From Tissierella sp. P1 (GTDB taxonomy: Bacteria; Bacillota; Clostridia; Tissierellales; Tissierellaceae), in the NCBI RefSeq assembly GCF_002266425.1, contig NZ_NPMN01000005.1, forward strand, positions 1 through 64,000: a stretch of 64,000 nt of DNA. The letters are read 5' to 3'. Of this stretch, positions 56,197 to 64,000 are shown piece by piece (the first letter of the stretch is position 1; every line of letters starts with the position of its first letter). The notes under the pieces are model-generated. The model was not told the DNA's origin. It saw only the letters and a program-made list of their open reading frames with translations, and ran no database searches. The position numbers and the translations under genes were made by a program.

Positions 56197-56478
56197 TCGT
56201 TTATTCCATCTGGATCATAATTTAACATAGGCTTATCGACATTGGGTAGTAAAATTATATTAGGGGGAGTTTAACATCAATCAGTCTTAGGAGGTTAAAG
56301 GCAATTTTTGATTAAGGAGTTGATGTCCTGTAATCCTTACCTTCTAACTGAGTGCAAGAAATGCAAAAGGAGGATTCTTTTTAGGGTTGGATTCAGACAT
56401 ATTACCAGTATTTGGAGGTTAGGCGAAATTTTGCATATAATTAGAGGCTTAGTTAATTAGAGGGAAGAGAGAGTAAAT
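56197..56478. other. Intergenic region, no gene
   Basis: AT-rich with several G-rich stretches resembling decayed ribosome sites. GTTTAAC near 56269 and GTTAGGC near 56420 match the two integron core consensus forms, but no paired inner boxes are evident. Confidence 0.35.
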
Positions 56479-57321
56479 ATGATTAGAGATTATGAACAAT
56501 ATGATATTGATGAAATTGTTAGGATATATACATTAGAATACAAGGCAATGCCAGCAGAAATTGAAGCTTTAAAATCCGCATCTAAAATTTTAGTATATGA
56601 TGATAATGGAATTCAAGGATTTATTCATTTAGCAATGAGTGGTAGCTATTGTTATGTTGAAATGGGAGCTGCAGCTAATGAGCTAATAAGGCCTGTGGGT
56701 TTGAAACTTTGGGAAGAAGCTAAAAAGCTTTTTATAGAGAAATCTATAAATTTTATTCAAGTTTTTCATGTGAAAGATAATCTAAACTGGCAAGAGTTAT
56801 TTAATGAAATTGGATTTAAATATTGGTATTCTGTATATCGATTTTCATATGAGGGAGATAAATTTAATGAACCTAATATTCATGCAGTAAAATATGAAGA
56901 TAAGCATTATCAGGATAAAATAAGACTTGAGAGTGAAGCTTTCTCAGTAGTAAGAAGAGAAAATGATATTAAGCCATATAATTGGTATTTAGGTGCAAGT
57001 GAAGAGGCAATTGAAAATAATAGAAAGGATACACTTGAGGAAAAAGAATATATTTATCTATTTTTTGAAAACAATGAGATGATTGGAGCTTCAATGGTTA
57101 AAAATGCTGAAATAGATTTATTATTTGTTAATATCAAATACCAAGGAAAAGGTTATGGTAAAAAGATATTAGAATTTACAGTAAATAGAGGTTTAGAACA
57201 AAATAAAGCAGGTGTGAATTTAAATGCATTGGCAAGTAATGAGAAGGCATTGAAGCTATATAAAAATATAGGATTTGAAGTTGTACAAGCGCAGGATTCT
57301 AGGAGATTATTTATAAAGTGA
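56479..57321 (+). CDS. GNAT family N-acetyltransferase (280 residues)
   Basis: The C-terminal half carries a clear GNAT acetyl-CoA site (NIKYQGKGYGKKILEFTV and NALASNEKALKLYKNIGFE). The N-terminal half (residues 1-130) looks like a second, degenerate GNAT fold, ending EIGFKYWYSVYRF. Double-GNAT enzymes of this size are common in clostridia. Start supported by GGGAAGAGAG. Substrate unknown. First of four acetyltransferases in this accessory region. Confidence 0.8.
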   Translation: MIRDYEQYDIDEIVRIYTLEYKAMPAEIEALKSASKILVYDDNGIQGFIHLAMSGSYCYVEMGAAANELIRPVGLKLWEEAKKLFIEKSINFIQVFHVKDNLNWQELFNEIGFKYWYSVYRFSYEGDKFNEPNIHAVKYEDKHYQDKIRLESEAFSVVRRENDIKPYNWYLGASEEAIENNRKDTLEEKEYIYLFFENNEMIGASMVKNAEIDLLFVNIKYQGKGYGKKILEFTVNRGLEQNKAGVNLNALASNEKALKLYKNIGFEVVQAQDSRRLFIK

Positions 57322-57339
57322 TATATTATATGCAGAATA

Positions 57340-57420
57340 GTATGATCATTTTACCTATGACTGTGATGGCAGAAAAAATTGGGTTTGAAGTATGCAATTG
57401 TGTTGAAAAATTCGAGAAAT
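57340..57420 (+). pseudogene. GNAT-like C-terminal remnant
   Basis: A frame reading MIILPMTVMAEKIGFEVCNC then VEKFEK and stop resembles the end of a GNAT protein (AEKIGFE), without the rest of the domain. Confidence 0.4.
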
Positions 57421-57581
57421 AAAAGTAAAGCTTCACTAGGGGAACCATTTTTAGGGGGAAGTTCAGCGGAGTCGCAAATACTAGGATATTATAATAAATG
57501 GCAATATCAGGGTCATTCTTTGGAGTATTATTTAAATTAGTTTATAGTGTATTCAGTAATAGGAAGTAAAGGAGTGTTTTT

Positions 57582-58103
57582 ATGACTAATATAGGTATTA
57601 AGTTACTTGAGCAATCAGATGAGGAAGAGCTTTTTAAATTTGAACTAGAAAATAGAACTTTTTTTGAAAGTAAATTTTTATTAAGGCATAGTAGTTACTA
57701 TAGTTTTGATAATTTCAAAACTATAATAAAGCAGTTAATTGAGGAACAAGGAAAAGATTTGGTATACATGTATTTGATAAAAACTGAGGGTGGAGAAATT
57801 GTTGGTAGGGTAAATTTAGTATCAATAACAAGAGGAAATTTTAATAAGGCTGAACTAGGCTATAGAATAGCTGAGAGACATCAAGGAAAAGGATATACAA
57901 CAAGTGCGGTAAGATTGGTTTTAGATGAAGCCGCCAATACGCATAAGCTTCATAGAATAGAGGCTGGTACATCACCTGATAACATAGGTTCACAAATTGT
58001 TTTAATAAAAAATGGATTTCAATTTACAGGTCGATACAATCAGTATATTTACCAAAATGGAAAATGGATTGATGGAATAAATTTCGAGAAAATACTTGAT
58101 TAA
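57582..58103 (+). CDS. GNAT family N-acetyltransferase, RimJ/RimL-like
   Basis: A 173-residue acetyltransferase with the RimJ/RimL layout: EIVGRVNLVSI, ELGYRIAERHQGKGYTTSAV (acetyl-CoA loop) and KLHRIEAGTSPDNIGSQIVL, ending NGFQFTGRYNQYI. ATG 57582 follows AAAGGAGTG. Relatives acetylate protein N-termini or antibiotics; the substrate is unknown here. Confidence 0.82.
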   Translation: MTNIGIKLLEQSDEEELFKFELENRTFFESKFLLRHSSYYSFDNFKTIIKQLIEEQGKDLVYMYLIKTEGGEIVGRVNLVSITRGNFNKAELGYRIAERHQGKGYTTSAVRLVLDEAANTHKLHRIEAGTSPDNIGSQIVLIKNGFQFTGRYNQYIYQNGKWIDGINFEKILD

Positions 58104-58399
58104 ACTTTACGTAGGCTAGACTAATGTTAAAGACACTGCAAAAGAAAATGAATTTAGTGAGTATGATTTAGAGGGTAAAGAGGTAAAACCATTGGGACTT
58201 CCTATAGCAAAATTCTTCTATTCGTTGTGCATATTTCATAACCTTAGATAGAAGCTATCTAAGGTTATGAAATATTAGAAATACGTGGACGCTATAAGAC
58301 ATGGCAATATCGGAGCTGTTCATTAGTGGCCTGTTTAATGAAAACAAGATTTTGTGTAACATATAATTTTGTGTATAGAAAAAATAAGGAGAATTTACT
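58104..58399. other. Intergenic region with a perfect hairpin and gene remnants
   Basis: No intact gene. It contains a start-less open frame of about 43 codons (58123-58252, EFSEYDLEGKEVKPLGLPIA), the hairpin at 58231 and a remnant near 58305 reading MAISELFISGLFNENK. Confidence 0.45.
58231..58275. repeat. Perfect 20-bp inverted repeat with 5-base loop
   Basis: Arms 58231-58250 and 58256-58275 are exactly complementary around GAAGC. The centre includes CATAACC and GGTTATG. There is no T-run on either side, so it is not a typical terminator. Confidence 0.7.
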
Positions 58400-58933
58400 A
58401 TGGAGAATGATGTTATATCAATAAGAGCTATACAAAAAAATGATATTATAAAAATTGTAACTGCTTTTAATGAACCGGTTGGATGTGAAGGAATATTTGA
58501 GAAGTATATTAATCACTGTTTCAAGCAAAATGAAACAAAAGAGAGAGTAACATTTATAGCATTTATTGATAATGAGATAGCTGGATATGTAAATATCCTT
58601 TATAAATCATCTTATCTGCATTTTCTGGAGAAGAACATTCCAGAAATAAATGATTTGGTGGTCATATCAAAATATAGAAGGAAAGGCATAGGTAAAATGC
58701 TAATAGATAAATGTGAAAAATTTGCTTCAAATAAGTACGATTACATAGGTCTTGGTGTTGGGTTATACAAAGATTATGGAAGTGCACAGAGATTATATAC
58801 GAAAAATGGATATGTTCTTGATGGAAACGGACTTGTATATAATAATGCTAAAGTAAAGCCAGGAAGAGATGTTTTTGTTGATGATGATTTGCTATTGTAT
58901 CTATATAAAAAATTAGATAGTTTCATAAGGTAA
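58400..58933 (+). CDS. GNAT family N-acetyltransferase
   Basis: A 177-residue protein with the GNAT core VVISKYRRKGIGKMLIDKCE and GSAQRLYTKNGYVLDG. RBS AAGGAG upstream. It is followed by attC-like element beta. Substrate unknown. Confidence 0.82.
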   Translation: MENDVISIRAIQKNDIIKIVTAFNEPVGCEGIFEKYINHCFKQNETKERVTFIAFIDNEIAGYVNILYKSSYLHFLEKNIPEINDLVVISKYRRKGIGKMLIDKCEKFASNKYDYIGLGVGLYKDYGSAQRLYTKNGYVLDGNGLVYNNAKVKPGRDVFVDDDLLLYLYKKLDSFIR

Positions 58934-58986
58934 GTCGCATTTTTTATTTTATGGGGAATAATATGGGATAAAAGAACCGCCATATC

Positions 58987-59117
58987 TTATAACAGCGAAT
59001 TTGTGCAAAGGTGTACTAGGCACATTCTTAGGACATTGTGTACCATATCCTTTTACTGGGAGCAGGGGTTATCTTTCAGTTCTAGTTCAGGGACGCTGCA
59101 AATACTAGTCGTTATCT
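58987..59117. repeat. attC-like palindromic element beta
   Basis: Left end TTATAAC-agcga-ATTTGTGC faces right end GCTGCAAAT-actagtc-GTTATCT, so ATAAC/GTTAT and ATTTG/CAAAT pair. The centre holds GGCACATTCTTAGGACATTG, also found in elements gamma and delta in variant form. Confidence 0.5.
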
Positions 59118-59171
59118 AAAAGTCTAATTTCAGAGTAAAGATTTTAACATGATGAGAGGAGAAAAATTGAA

Positions 59172-59909
59172 TTGAACTTAACATTTCAAGATTATTACTA
59201 TAAGTACTTAGGCATAGATAAAGGTGAACTTGAAATTAATAAAAGGATATTTAGCTCTAATCAAAGAAATAAACCTTTAAATGGTCAATTTGTACAATAC
59301 GTGATATCAACACATATAGATGGAAAACTAATTTTTTCAGTAGCACCTCAATATTATGATGACTTATTTGTTCTTATTAAAGAACAAGCTATTGGAAATG
59401 TAGATGAGATTATTGAAATACTTAATACTTTTTTTAGTAATAAATTAGGGAATTTTAGTTTGAGAAAGATGTATAGATTGATTCCTAATGAAAATTATGA
59501 TATATACAATTCATTGAATTCATCTGCAATAAAGTTAACAAAGGAAATTTTCATGGATAATTTAGAAAATATAGATGAAGCAGAGAAAGTGGAAATCTGG
59601 GAAAGAAAAAAAGATGAGATTATAGAAGGCAGAAAATTTGTTGTACTTAAGGATAAGAAAATCGTATCTGCATGTAAAATTTCTGATATAGATTTTGGTG
59701 GGGGAAATATTGCCGTATGGACTGACTTGAATTATAGAAATAAAGGTTTTGGGAAACAGGTTGTAGCTGAGGCAGTTAAATGGTGCATAAATAATAACAT
59801 TCTCCCTGTATATTGGGTGGATTCTGAAAATACTGTTTCAATTAGTTTATCTAATAGCTTAGGATTTGAAATTAGATCTGAAGAAATCGTTGTCTCGATA
59901 ACATTATAG
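59172..59909 (+). CDS. GNAT family N-acetyltransferase (245 residues)
   Basis: The C-terminal part (about residues 130-245) is a GNAT domain: WTDLNYRNKGFGKQVVAEAV and YWVDSENTVSISLSNSLGFE. The N-terminal 120 residues are less clear and may be a degenerate second domain. TTG 59172 follows GAGAGGAG. It lies between elements beta and gamma. Confidence 0.78.
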   Translation: MNLTFQDYYYKYLGIDKGELEINKRIFSSNQRNKPLNGQFVQYVISTHIDGKLIFSVAPQYYDDLFVLIKEQAIGNVDEIIEILNTFFSNKLGNFSLRKMYRLIPNENYDIYNSLNSSAIKLTKEIFMDNLENIDEAEKVEIWERKKDEIIEGRKFVVLKDKKIVSACKISDIDFGGGNIAVWTDLNYRNKGFGKQVVAEAVKWCINNNILPVYWVDSENTVSISLSNSLGFEIRSEEIVVSITL

Positions 59910-60194
59910 ATATTGAGATATTTCTTGAAGGTATGTTGCATAACTAGATAACAATGTACTCGTGCAAAGATGCACTAGGGCATAATCTTAGGTAATGTGC
60001 ACCGCATATCTTCATCGGGAGCGAAGCTCCACCAATGGGACTAGCTATGTGGTCCGACTCACAAGGATATCACAAATACTAGAATGTTAATTGAAATTAT
60101 ATTGAAAGTGAGTTTGGATTTGAAAAAATTAAGTAAGGAATTAGCCTGATGATAGTTGTAAAATACACAATTAAAAAAACTAGCGGAGGAGAGC
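59910..60194. other. Intergenic region with attC-like element gamma
   Basis: No gene; nearly filled by element gamma (59947-60092) and the leader of the exonuclease gene. Confidence 0.5.
59947..60092. repeat. attC-like palindromic element gamma
   Basis: Left end AGATAAC with GTACTCGTG, right end CACAAATACTAG with GTTAATT. AGATAAC is the exact complement of the GTTATCT found at the right ends of alpha and beta. The centre shares TGCACTAGG, ATCTTAGG and TGTGCACC with beta and delta. Confidence 0.45.
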
Positions 60195-61052
60195 TTGTAT
60201 AAGGAAAGGTTATTATTAGTAGATGGACATAATCTACTGTTTCAAATGTTTTATGGAATGCCTGCAAAAATACTGGGTAAAGATAACAAGCCTATTCATG
60301 CAATAGTGGGTTTCCTTGGGGCATTATTAAAAATAATAAAAAATATTGAGCCATCCAATATTGTTGTTATTTTTGATGGAGAAAGTGGTAGCAATCGTGC
60401 AGAAATTAATCCAGAATATAAAGCTAATAGAACAGACTATACTGATATTGAAGAAATTGATAATCCTTTTTCACAGTTAGAAGATATAATGAAATCTCTA
60501 GAATACATAAATATAAGGTATTTTGAAACAATCAATGGCTTTGAGGCAGATGATGTTATTGCAAGTTATGTAAAAATGTATAGAGAAAAAATGAAGATAT
60601 TTATTGTTTCAAATGATACTGATTTTTTACAACTTATCGATAAGAATGTATCATTATATGTTTATCGTGGTAAAAATACAGTCATATATGATGAAGAAAA
60701 AGTGTTTGAACGGTATGGAGTTAAATCAGCTATGTTTGCAGATTACAAGGCTCTTGTTGGTGATAAGTCCGATAATTTAAAAGGTGTTCCCAAAGTTGGA
60801 CCTAAAACAGCAACAAAGCTAATTAACGAGTATGGTGGTGTGCATAGTATTCTAGAAAACTTAACAAATATACAACTGCCATCAATAAAAGCAACACTTA
60901 ATGAAAACATCGCAAGAGTTAAAGTCGATTTAGATTTGATTAAATTAACTGGAAATGCTCCTTTACCTTTTTTAATTCATGATACTATATATAACTATAA
61001 TAATGAAAAGTCTACAACTATGAAAATTCTTAAAGATACTGGTATTGTTTAG
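60195..61052 (+). CDS. 5'-3' exonuclease / flap endonuclease-like protein
   Basis: A 285-residue protein like the N-terminal nuclease domain of DNA polymerase I. Metal-binding Asp residues are visible in LLVDGHNLLFQMF, FDGESGSNR, FEADDVIASY and SNDTDFLQL, and the helix-hairpin-helix in VGDKSDNLKGVPKVGPKTA. TTG 60195 follows GGAGGA. It lacks a polymerase domain, so it is a stand-alone nuclease. It is a paralogue in addition to the PolI domain expected elsewhere in the genome. Confidence 0.88.
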   Translation: MYKERLLLVDGHNLLFQMFYGMPAKILGKDNKPIHAIVGFLGALLKIIKNIEPSNIVVIFDGESGSNRAEINPEYKANRTDYTDIEEIDNPFSQLEDIMKSLEYINIRYFETINGFEADDVIASYVKMYREKMKIFIVSNDTDFLQLIDKNVSLYVYRGKNTVIYDEEKVFERYGVKSAMFADYKALVGDKSDNLKGVPKVGPKTATKLINEYGGVHSILENLTNIQLPSIKATLNENIARVKVDLDLIKLTGNAPLPFLIHDTIYNYNNEKSTTMKILKDTGIV

Positions 61053-61291
61053 CAAAACTAGTATAAGAAATACAATAAAGTATTTACAATGTAAAATATA
61101 GGATTTGGATAGTGGTAATTGGGAGTGTCATACTATCAGAGTTCAGTTAACAAGGTATGACTCTTCGTACTGATAAGGTTGCTTCTTTTAATAGCCAGTA
61201 CACATGTCTTCGTCTCGTTGCTGGGCAAGAGATGCAGGTGGAAATTGAACTTTCATATTAATCATTTTTAGCAGGAGGAGGAATATATTAT

Positions 61292-62065
61292 ATGAAAATT
61301 GCATTAGTTGCTGATGTTCACAGTAATTATTTTGCTTTTGAAGCAGTACTAAGGGATATAGATAACAAAGAGATAGATAAGATTTTTTTTCTAGGTGATT
61401 ATGTGTTTGGTGGTTACGCATCAAATGAAACTGTTGATTTGCTAATGCATTGTCAAAAGCAAAGTCAAAAACATTTAATTATATCAGGGAATATTGATAA
61501 ATTAATAACTCCAATAGAAGAAAATGCTGATTGGATATATCCAGTAAATAAGCAAATATATAACGAACTAGGTATAGAACGTATCTCTTTCTTAAAATCT
61601 CTTCCAGAGAATATTTTAATAGAAGAGGAAGGAATCTCTATCTGTTTATGCCATAATCCATCTGAGATCGAAGTCTTTACATTAGTTGATAGCTTAAGAA
61701 GAGAGCATAATATTCCTAACATGAGAGGGCTTGTTGAGATTAGCGATGATATGAAAAGTGATGTTTGCATTTTTGGACATTATCATTTGTTCATGGATGA
61801 GAAAGTGAACGAAAAAAGGTTTATATGCCCTAGTTCTGTAGGAATGCCTTTTAATGGAGATCCAAGAGCACAATATATGATACTAGATATTTGTGAAGGT
61901 AGCATTTCAACATCAAGACAGTATGTTGAATATGATAAATTAAAACTAATAGAAGGTTTTGATAAAAAAGGATATTTTGAAAAATACGATAATTGGTCGA
62001 TGAATATGATTACTACTATATTAACAGCACATAATTATATTGGTACGCAAGATCTTAGGAGGTAA
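61292..62065 (+). CDS. Metallophosphoesterase (YfcE/calcineurin-like)
   Basis: A 257-residue phosphoesterase. Metal ligands are in ADVHSNYFAFEA, FLGDYVFGG, SGNIDK, CLCHNPSE and IFGHYHLFM, and CPSSVGMPFNGDPRAQYMIL is the conserved tail motif. RBS AGGAGGAGG. Probably acts on a small phosphodiester or phosphoprotein; the substrate is not deducible. Confidence 0.88.
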   Translation: MKIALVADVHSNYFAFEAVLRDIDNKEIDKIFFLGDYVFGGYASNETVDLLMHCQKQSQKHLIISGNIDKLITPIEENADWIYPVNKQIYNELGIERISFLKSLPENILIEEEGISICLCHNPSEIEVFTLVDSLRREHNIPNMRGLVEISDDMKSDVCIFGHYHLFMDEKVNEKRFICPSSVGMPFNGDPRAQYMILDICEGSISTSRQYVEYDKLKLIEGFDKKGYFEKYDNWSMNMITTILTAHNYIGTQDLRR

Positions 62066-62356
62066 GCTCATTCTGACGATTAATAAAAAACACTCAAGTT
62101 CACTTTGACTATTTAAGGCAAGTCTTCTAAGAAACCAAAGCACATTTTTTCACTAAGCTAAGCGTAGAGTGTGAAATGTTATAAGATGGTAGAGATATTG
62201 GGGTTAGTTTTTGAGGGTCTTGATCTGAAAAGCCGAGATGTTATTTATTATAATATAATGAGAATTAGTTATCAATTGATACTTGAATATTATTAATTAT
62301 TCAACTCAAGTATAAGTTGTTAGACAATTAATTACTTTGAGATTAATATGAAGTAT

Positions 62357-62503
62357 TAACATCTATAGCACCATTTATAAGTAAAAATATAATCAATGAC
62401 TGTGCAAAGAAAAGCTACGAAATTCATGGAGTAAATGGATTAGTATCTATGTGTCCATTTATAGATGAAAATATTATCAATAACTTCATTAAAAAGAGAA
62501 TAT
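62357..62503 (+). pseudogene. C-terminal remnant of a helical-repeat protein
   Basis: A start-less frame ending at 62503 contains two similar units, IAPFISKNIINDCAKKSYE and MCPFIDENIINNFIKKRI, as in clostridial proteins with repeated APF-x-(D/S)-x-x-(I/L) helices. The N-terminal part is gone. Confidence 0.45.
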
Positions 62504-62532
62504 AAATAATGCTTTAATAAAGTAAATTTGTA

Positions 62533-62662
62533 TTATAAAACTAAAGTTGCATGGTACACATTCCTAGGACAATGTGCACCATATCCCTTAACCGAAAGTA
62601 GAGTTCTACCAGGGGGGATTTTTCAGGTCTGATTTAGGGGCACTGCAAATATTCGTATATTT
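62533..62662. repeat. Decayed attC-like element delta
   Basis: The centre GGTACACATT-N8-AATGTGCACC is a good hairpin (62553-62580), followed by ATATCC and, at the end, CTGCAAATATTCG as in beta (CTGCAAATACTAG). The outer ATAAC and GTTAT boxes are lost. Confidence 0.4.
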
Positions 62663-62693
62663 TAATAGAAAGAAAGGATGATCTATCTTGTGA

Positions 62694-63347
62694 AACAATA
62701 ATATATGGGAAGAAAGCTATCAAAAAACAAACCAATTATGGAGTTCAAACCCAGATGCAAAATTAATGCAATATTTTGATTTGATTAAAAGGGGAAATTT
62801 ACTTGATTTGGGAATTGGAGAGGGGAGAAATGCTTTGCCATTTATTTTCTCAGGTTTCAATATTGATGGAGTGGATATTTCTGAAACAGCAATAAAACGA
62901 TGTGAAGAAAAGTTTGCCAAAAAAGATTGTACTATTGATTTGATTATTTCAGATTTAAGAAAATATGATATAAAGAAAGATAATTATACAATAATAATAG
63001 CAGCTAATGTATTGAATTTTTTTAAAAAATCAGAGATTGATATAATAATAAGAAAAATAAAAGAGGGTTTAAAAGAAGAGGGGATTGTATATTTAAGTGT
63101 ATTTTCAACATTAGAGCAACGATATAATTCTCTAAAAGAAAGTAATAAACAGGTGGAAGACAATACTTTCTATATAGATGAAAAGGATTTATATGTACAC
63201 TTTTTTACACAAGAAGAGTTAAATAAATATTTTTTAGATTTTGAATTAATATGCTGCTGTGAAGGATTAGAATATGATTCTAATGATGGAGATCCACATT
63301 ATCATGGTATTATAGAATTCATGGCCCGCAAGAAAAGTGACATCTAA
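62694..63347 (+). CDS. SAM-dependent methyltransferase, class I (N-terminus disturbed)
   Basis: A TehB-like methyltransferase with the SAM site NLLDLGIGEGRNALPF, GVDISETAIKRC and IIIAANVLNFF. Coding similarity begins upstream of ATG 62766: the frame back to 62694 reads IWEESYQKTNQLWSSNPDAK, as in full-length relatives, but is cut off by TGA at 62691. A GTG at 62690 with AAAGGATGA upstream is out of frame. So the gene either lost its start through a small indel or starts at 62766 (193 residues). Substrate unknown. Confidence 0.72.
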   Translation, partial: NNNIWEESYQKTNQLWSSNPDAKLMQYFDLIKRGNLLDLGIGEGRNALPFIFSGFNIDGVDISETAIKRCEEKFAKKDCTIDLIISDLRKYDIKKDNYTIIIAANVLNFFKKSEIDIIIRKIKEGLKEEGIVYLSVFSTLEQRYNSLKESNKQVEDNTFYIDEKDLYVHFFTQEELNKYFLDFELICCCEGLEYDSNDGDPHYHGIIEFMARKKSDI

Positions 63348-63472
63348 ATATCAGAGCAGAACTTTGGGGAGAATAAATTTTTATTTGTTTTAGTTAAACA
63401 TTAGTTGAAATATGTGAAGTAACGAGTATTTATCACGATTAGATAAATCGGAACTTGAAGGAGGGCATCAGA

Positions 63473-64000
63473 ATGAAGTTGCTATATAAAGATCCAGGAT
63501 ATAAATATTCTGTGGAATCAATTTCAGAGTTTATAAAACAGGATGAGTTTTGGAGTGAACCAATTTTTCATTTCTTTCCCGAATTGCTAAAATTCAAAGG
63601 TTCCTTTGATAAGAGTAGTGATAATAAGGATATTGTTAAAGAGATATCAGGAACAGTTTTTGAATTGTATAGGTCAAGAGAAAAAGAAATACAAAGTAAA
63701 GTTATATCATATCAAGAAAATTGGAATCGTTACGAAAGATTAATTAATGAGCGTTTCTCTTCAATATTTCAATTTGATACGAGTGATATTTTCAATGATC
63801 TAGTATGTAATATAACATTGAATCCAATAAGTCCTAGATACTTAAGAGAGCATGTTTTTGATGTGTTCTACATGAATAGTGATGAAGGTTCTATGGGTTC
63901 TGCATTACATGAGATTGTTCATTATCTATGGTTTTATCTATGGAATAAAAAGTATAAGGATTCATATGAACAATATGAAGCTCCTAGTCTAATTTGGATT
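63473..64000 (+). CDS. Putative zinc metalloprotease-like protein (3' end outside window)
   Basis: ATG 63473 follows AAGGAGGG and the frame stays open for 176 codons to the end of the window. The segment SALHEIVHYLWFYLWNKK contains an HEIVH zinc motif, as in gluzincin-type peptidases; a third ligand is not yet visible. The rest is polar and helical. Similar proteins are uncharacterised. Incomplete, so the assignment is cautious. Confidence 0.6.
   Translation, partial: MKLLYKDPGYKYSVESISEFIKQDEFWSEPIFHFFPELLKFKGSFDKSSDNKDIVKEISGTVFELYRSREKEIQSKVISYQENWNRYERLINERFSSIFQFDTSDIFNDLVCNITLNPISPRYLREHVFDVFYMNSDEGSMGSALHEIVHYLWFYLWNKKYKDSYEQYEAPSLIWI

Larger units (their letters stand above)
62066..62693. 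other. Long intergenic region with gene remnants and element delta
   Basis: No intact gene. It has a remnant near 62186-62297 reading VEILGLVFEGLDLKSRDVIY, a second at 62357-62503, and element delta at 62533-62662. Confidence 0.5.

Noticed and set aside
54466..60092. Canonical mobile integron
   Set aside because: No integrase gene, no attI and the core boxes do not fit GTTRRRY; only the weaker attC-like interpretation is kept as a finding.
53128..63347. CRISPR array in the repeat-rich accessory region
   Set aside because: Repeats are long, few, irregularly spaced and separated by genes; no short direct repeats with uniform spacers.

Overview
The window is AT-rich DNA with strong AGGAGG-type ribosome binding sites, frequent TTG/GTG starts and sigma-A type promoters. 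It carries an NAD(H)-linked [FeFe] hydrogenase with its HydE/HydG/HydF maturases, an agr-type peptide signalling locus, a DUF2935 protein and many GNAT acetyltransferases. This points to a strictly anaerobic, low-GC Gram-positive (Firmicutes), most likely in the Clostridia/Tissierellia. The genus cannot be fixed from the sequence alone. No rRNA, tRNA, transposase or CRISPR array was seen.

Layout. 1-5.2 kb: end of a peptide-binding protein gene, a decayed ABC exporter with a TetR regulator and a tandem operator, a thioredoxin-like protein and a CobW-type GTPase. 5.3-7.7 kb: agrB (frameshifted), agrC and a 42-residue agrD. 7.9-10.3 kb: guaB (frameshifted) and a guaA that has only the ATP-pyrophosphatase half. 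10.3-15 kb: foreign-looking cargo in two steps behind the 3' end of guaA, marked by three copies of the guaA-end attachment core. 15.2-16.1 kb: two small envelope proteins. 16.4-26.4 kb: a probable RiPP (ribosomally made, modified peptide) cluster with an ABC exporter, a precursor-like protein of the nitrile-hydratase-like leader type, two different radical SAM enzymes, two paralogous GT-B-like proteins, two unknown proteins and a sugar-type nucleotidyltransferase. 26.4-33.7 kb: a second operon with two ABC exporters, one permease fused to an M1-type peptidase domain, and an ECF sigma factor. 33.8-39.2 kb: an erythromycin-esterase-like membrane protein, truA, a DUF2935 protein and a lipoprotein. 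39.3-43.1 kb: a methylthioadenosine salvage operon of the DHAP-shunt type (aldolase, mtnA, mtnP, PLP lyase). 43.1-53.1 kb: a ferredoxin-like protein with a second [FeFe] hydrogenase, then hydCBA under Rex-like operators and hydE-hydG-hydF. 53.1-64 kb: an accessory region of single-gene units (an MNIO/DUF692 enzyme, a PNPOx-like protein, a pyrophosphatase-Nudix fusion, four GNATs, a FEN-type exonuclease, a phosphoesterase, a methyltransferase, a metalloprotease) separated by gene remnants and by repeated structures whose ends resemble attC recombination sites.

Seven long conserved genes (agrB, guaB, the nucleotidyltransferase, the esterase-like gene, hydB, hydA, hydG) are each broken by what looks like exactly one missing base, and adding one base restores a normal family length each time. 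The simplest reading is assembly error in short homopolymers, so these genes are described as full-length products.

The best candidates for new biology are the RiPP-like cluster at 16.8-26.3 kb, the attC-like structures among the GNAT units at 54-62.7 kb, and the stepwise guaA-targeted insertions.
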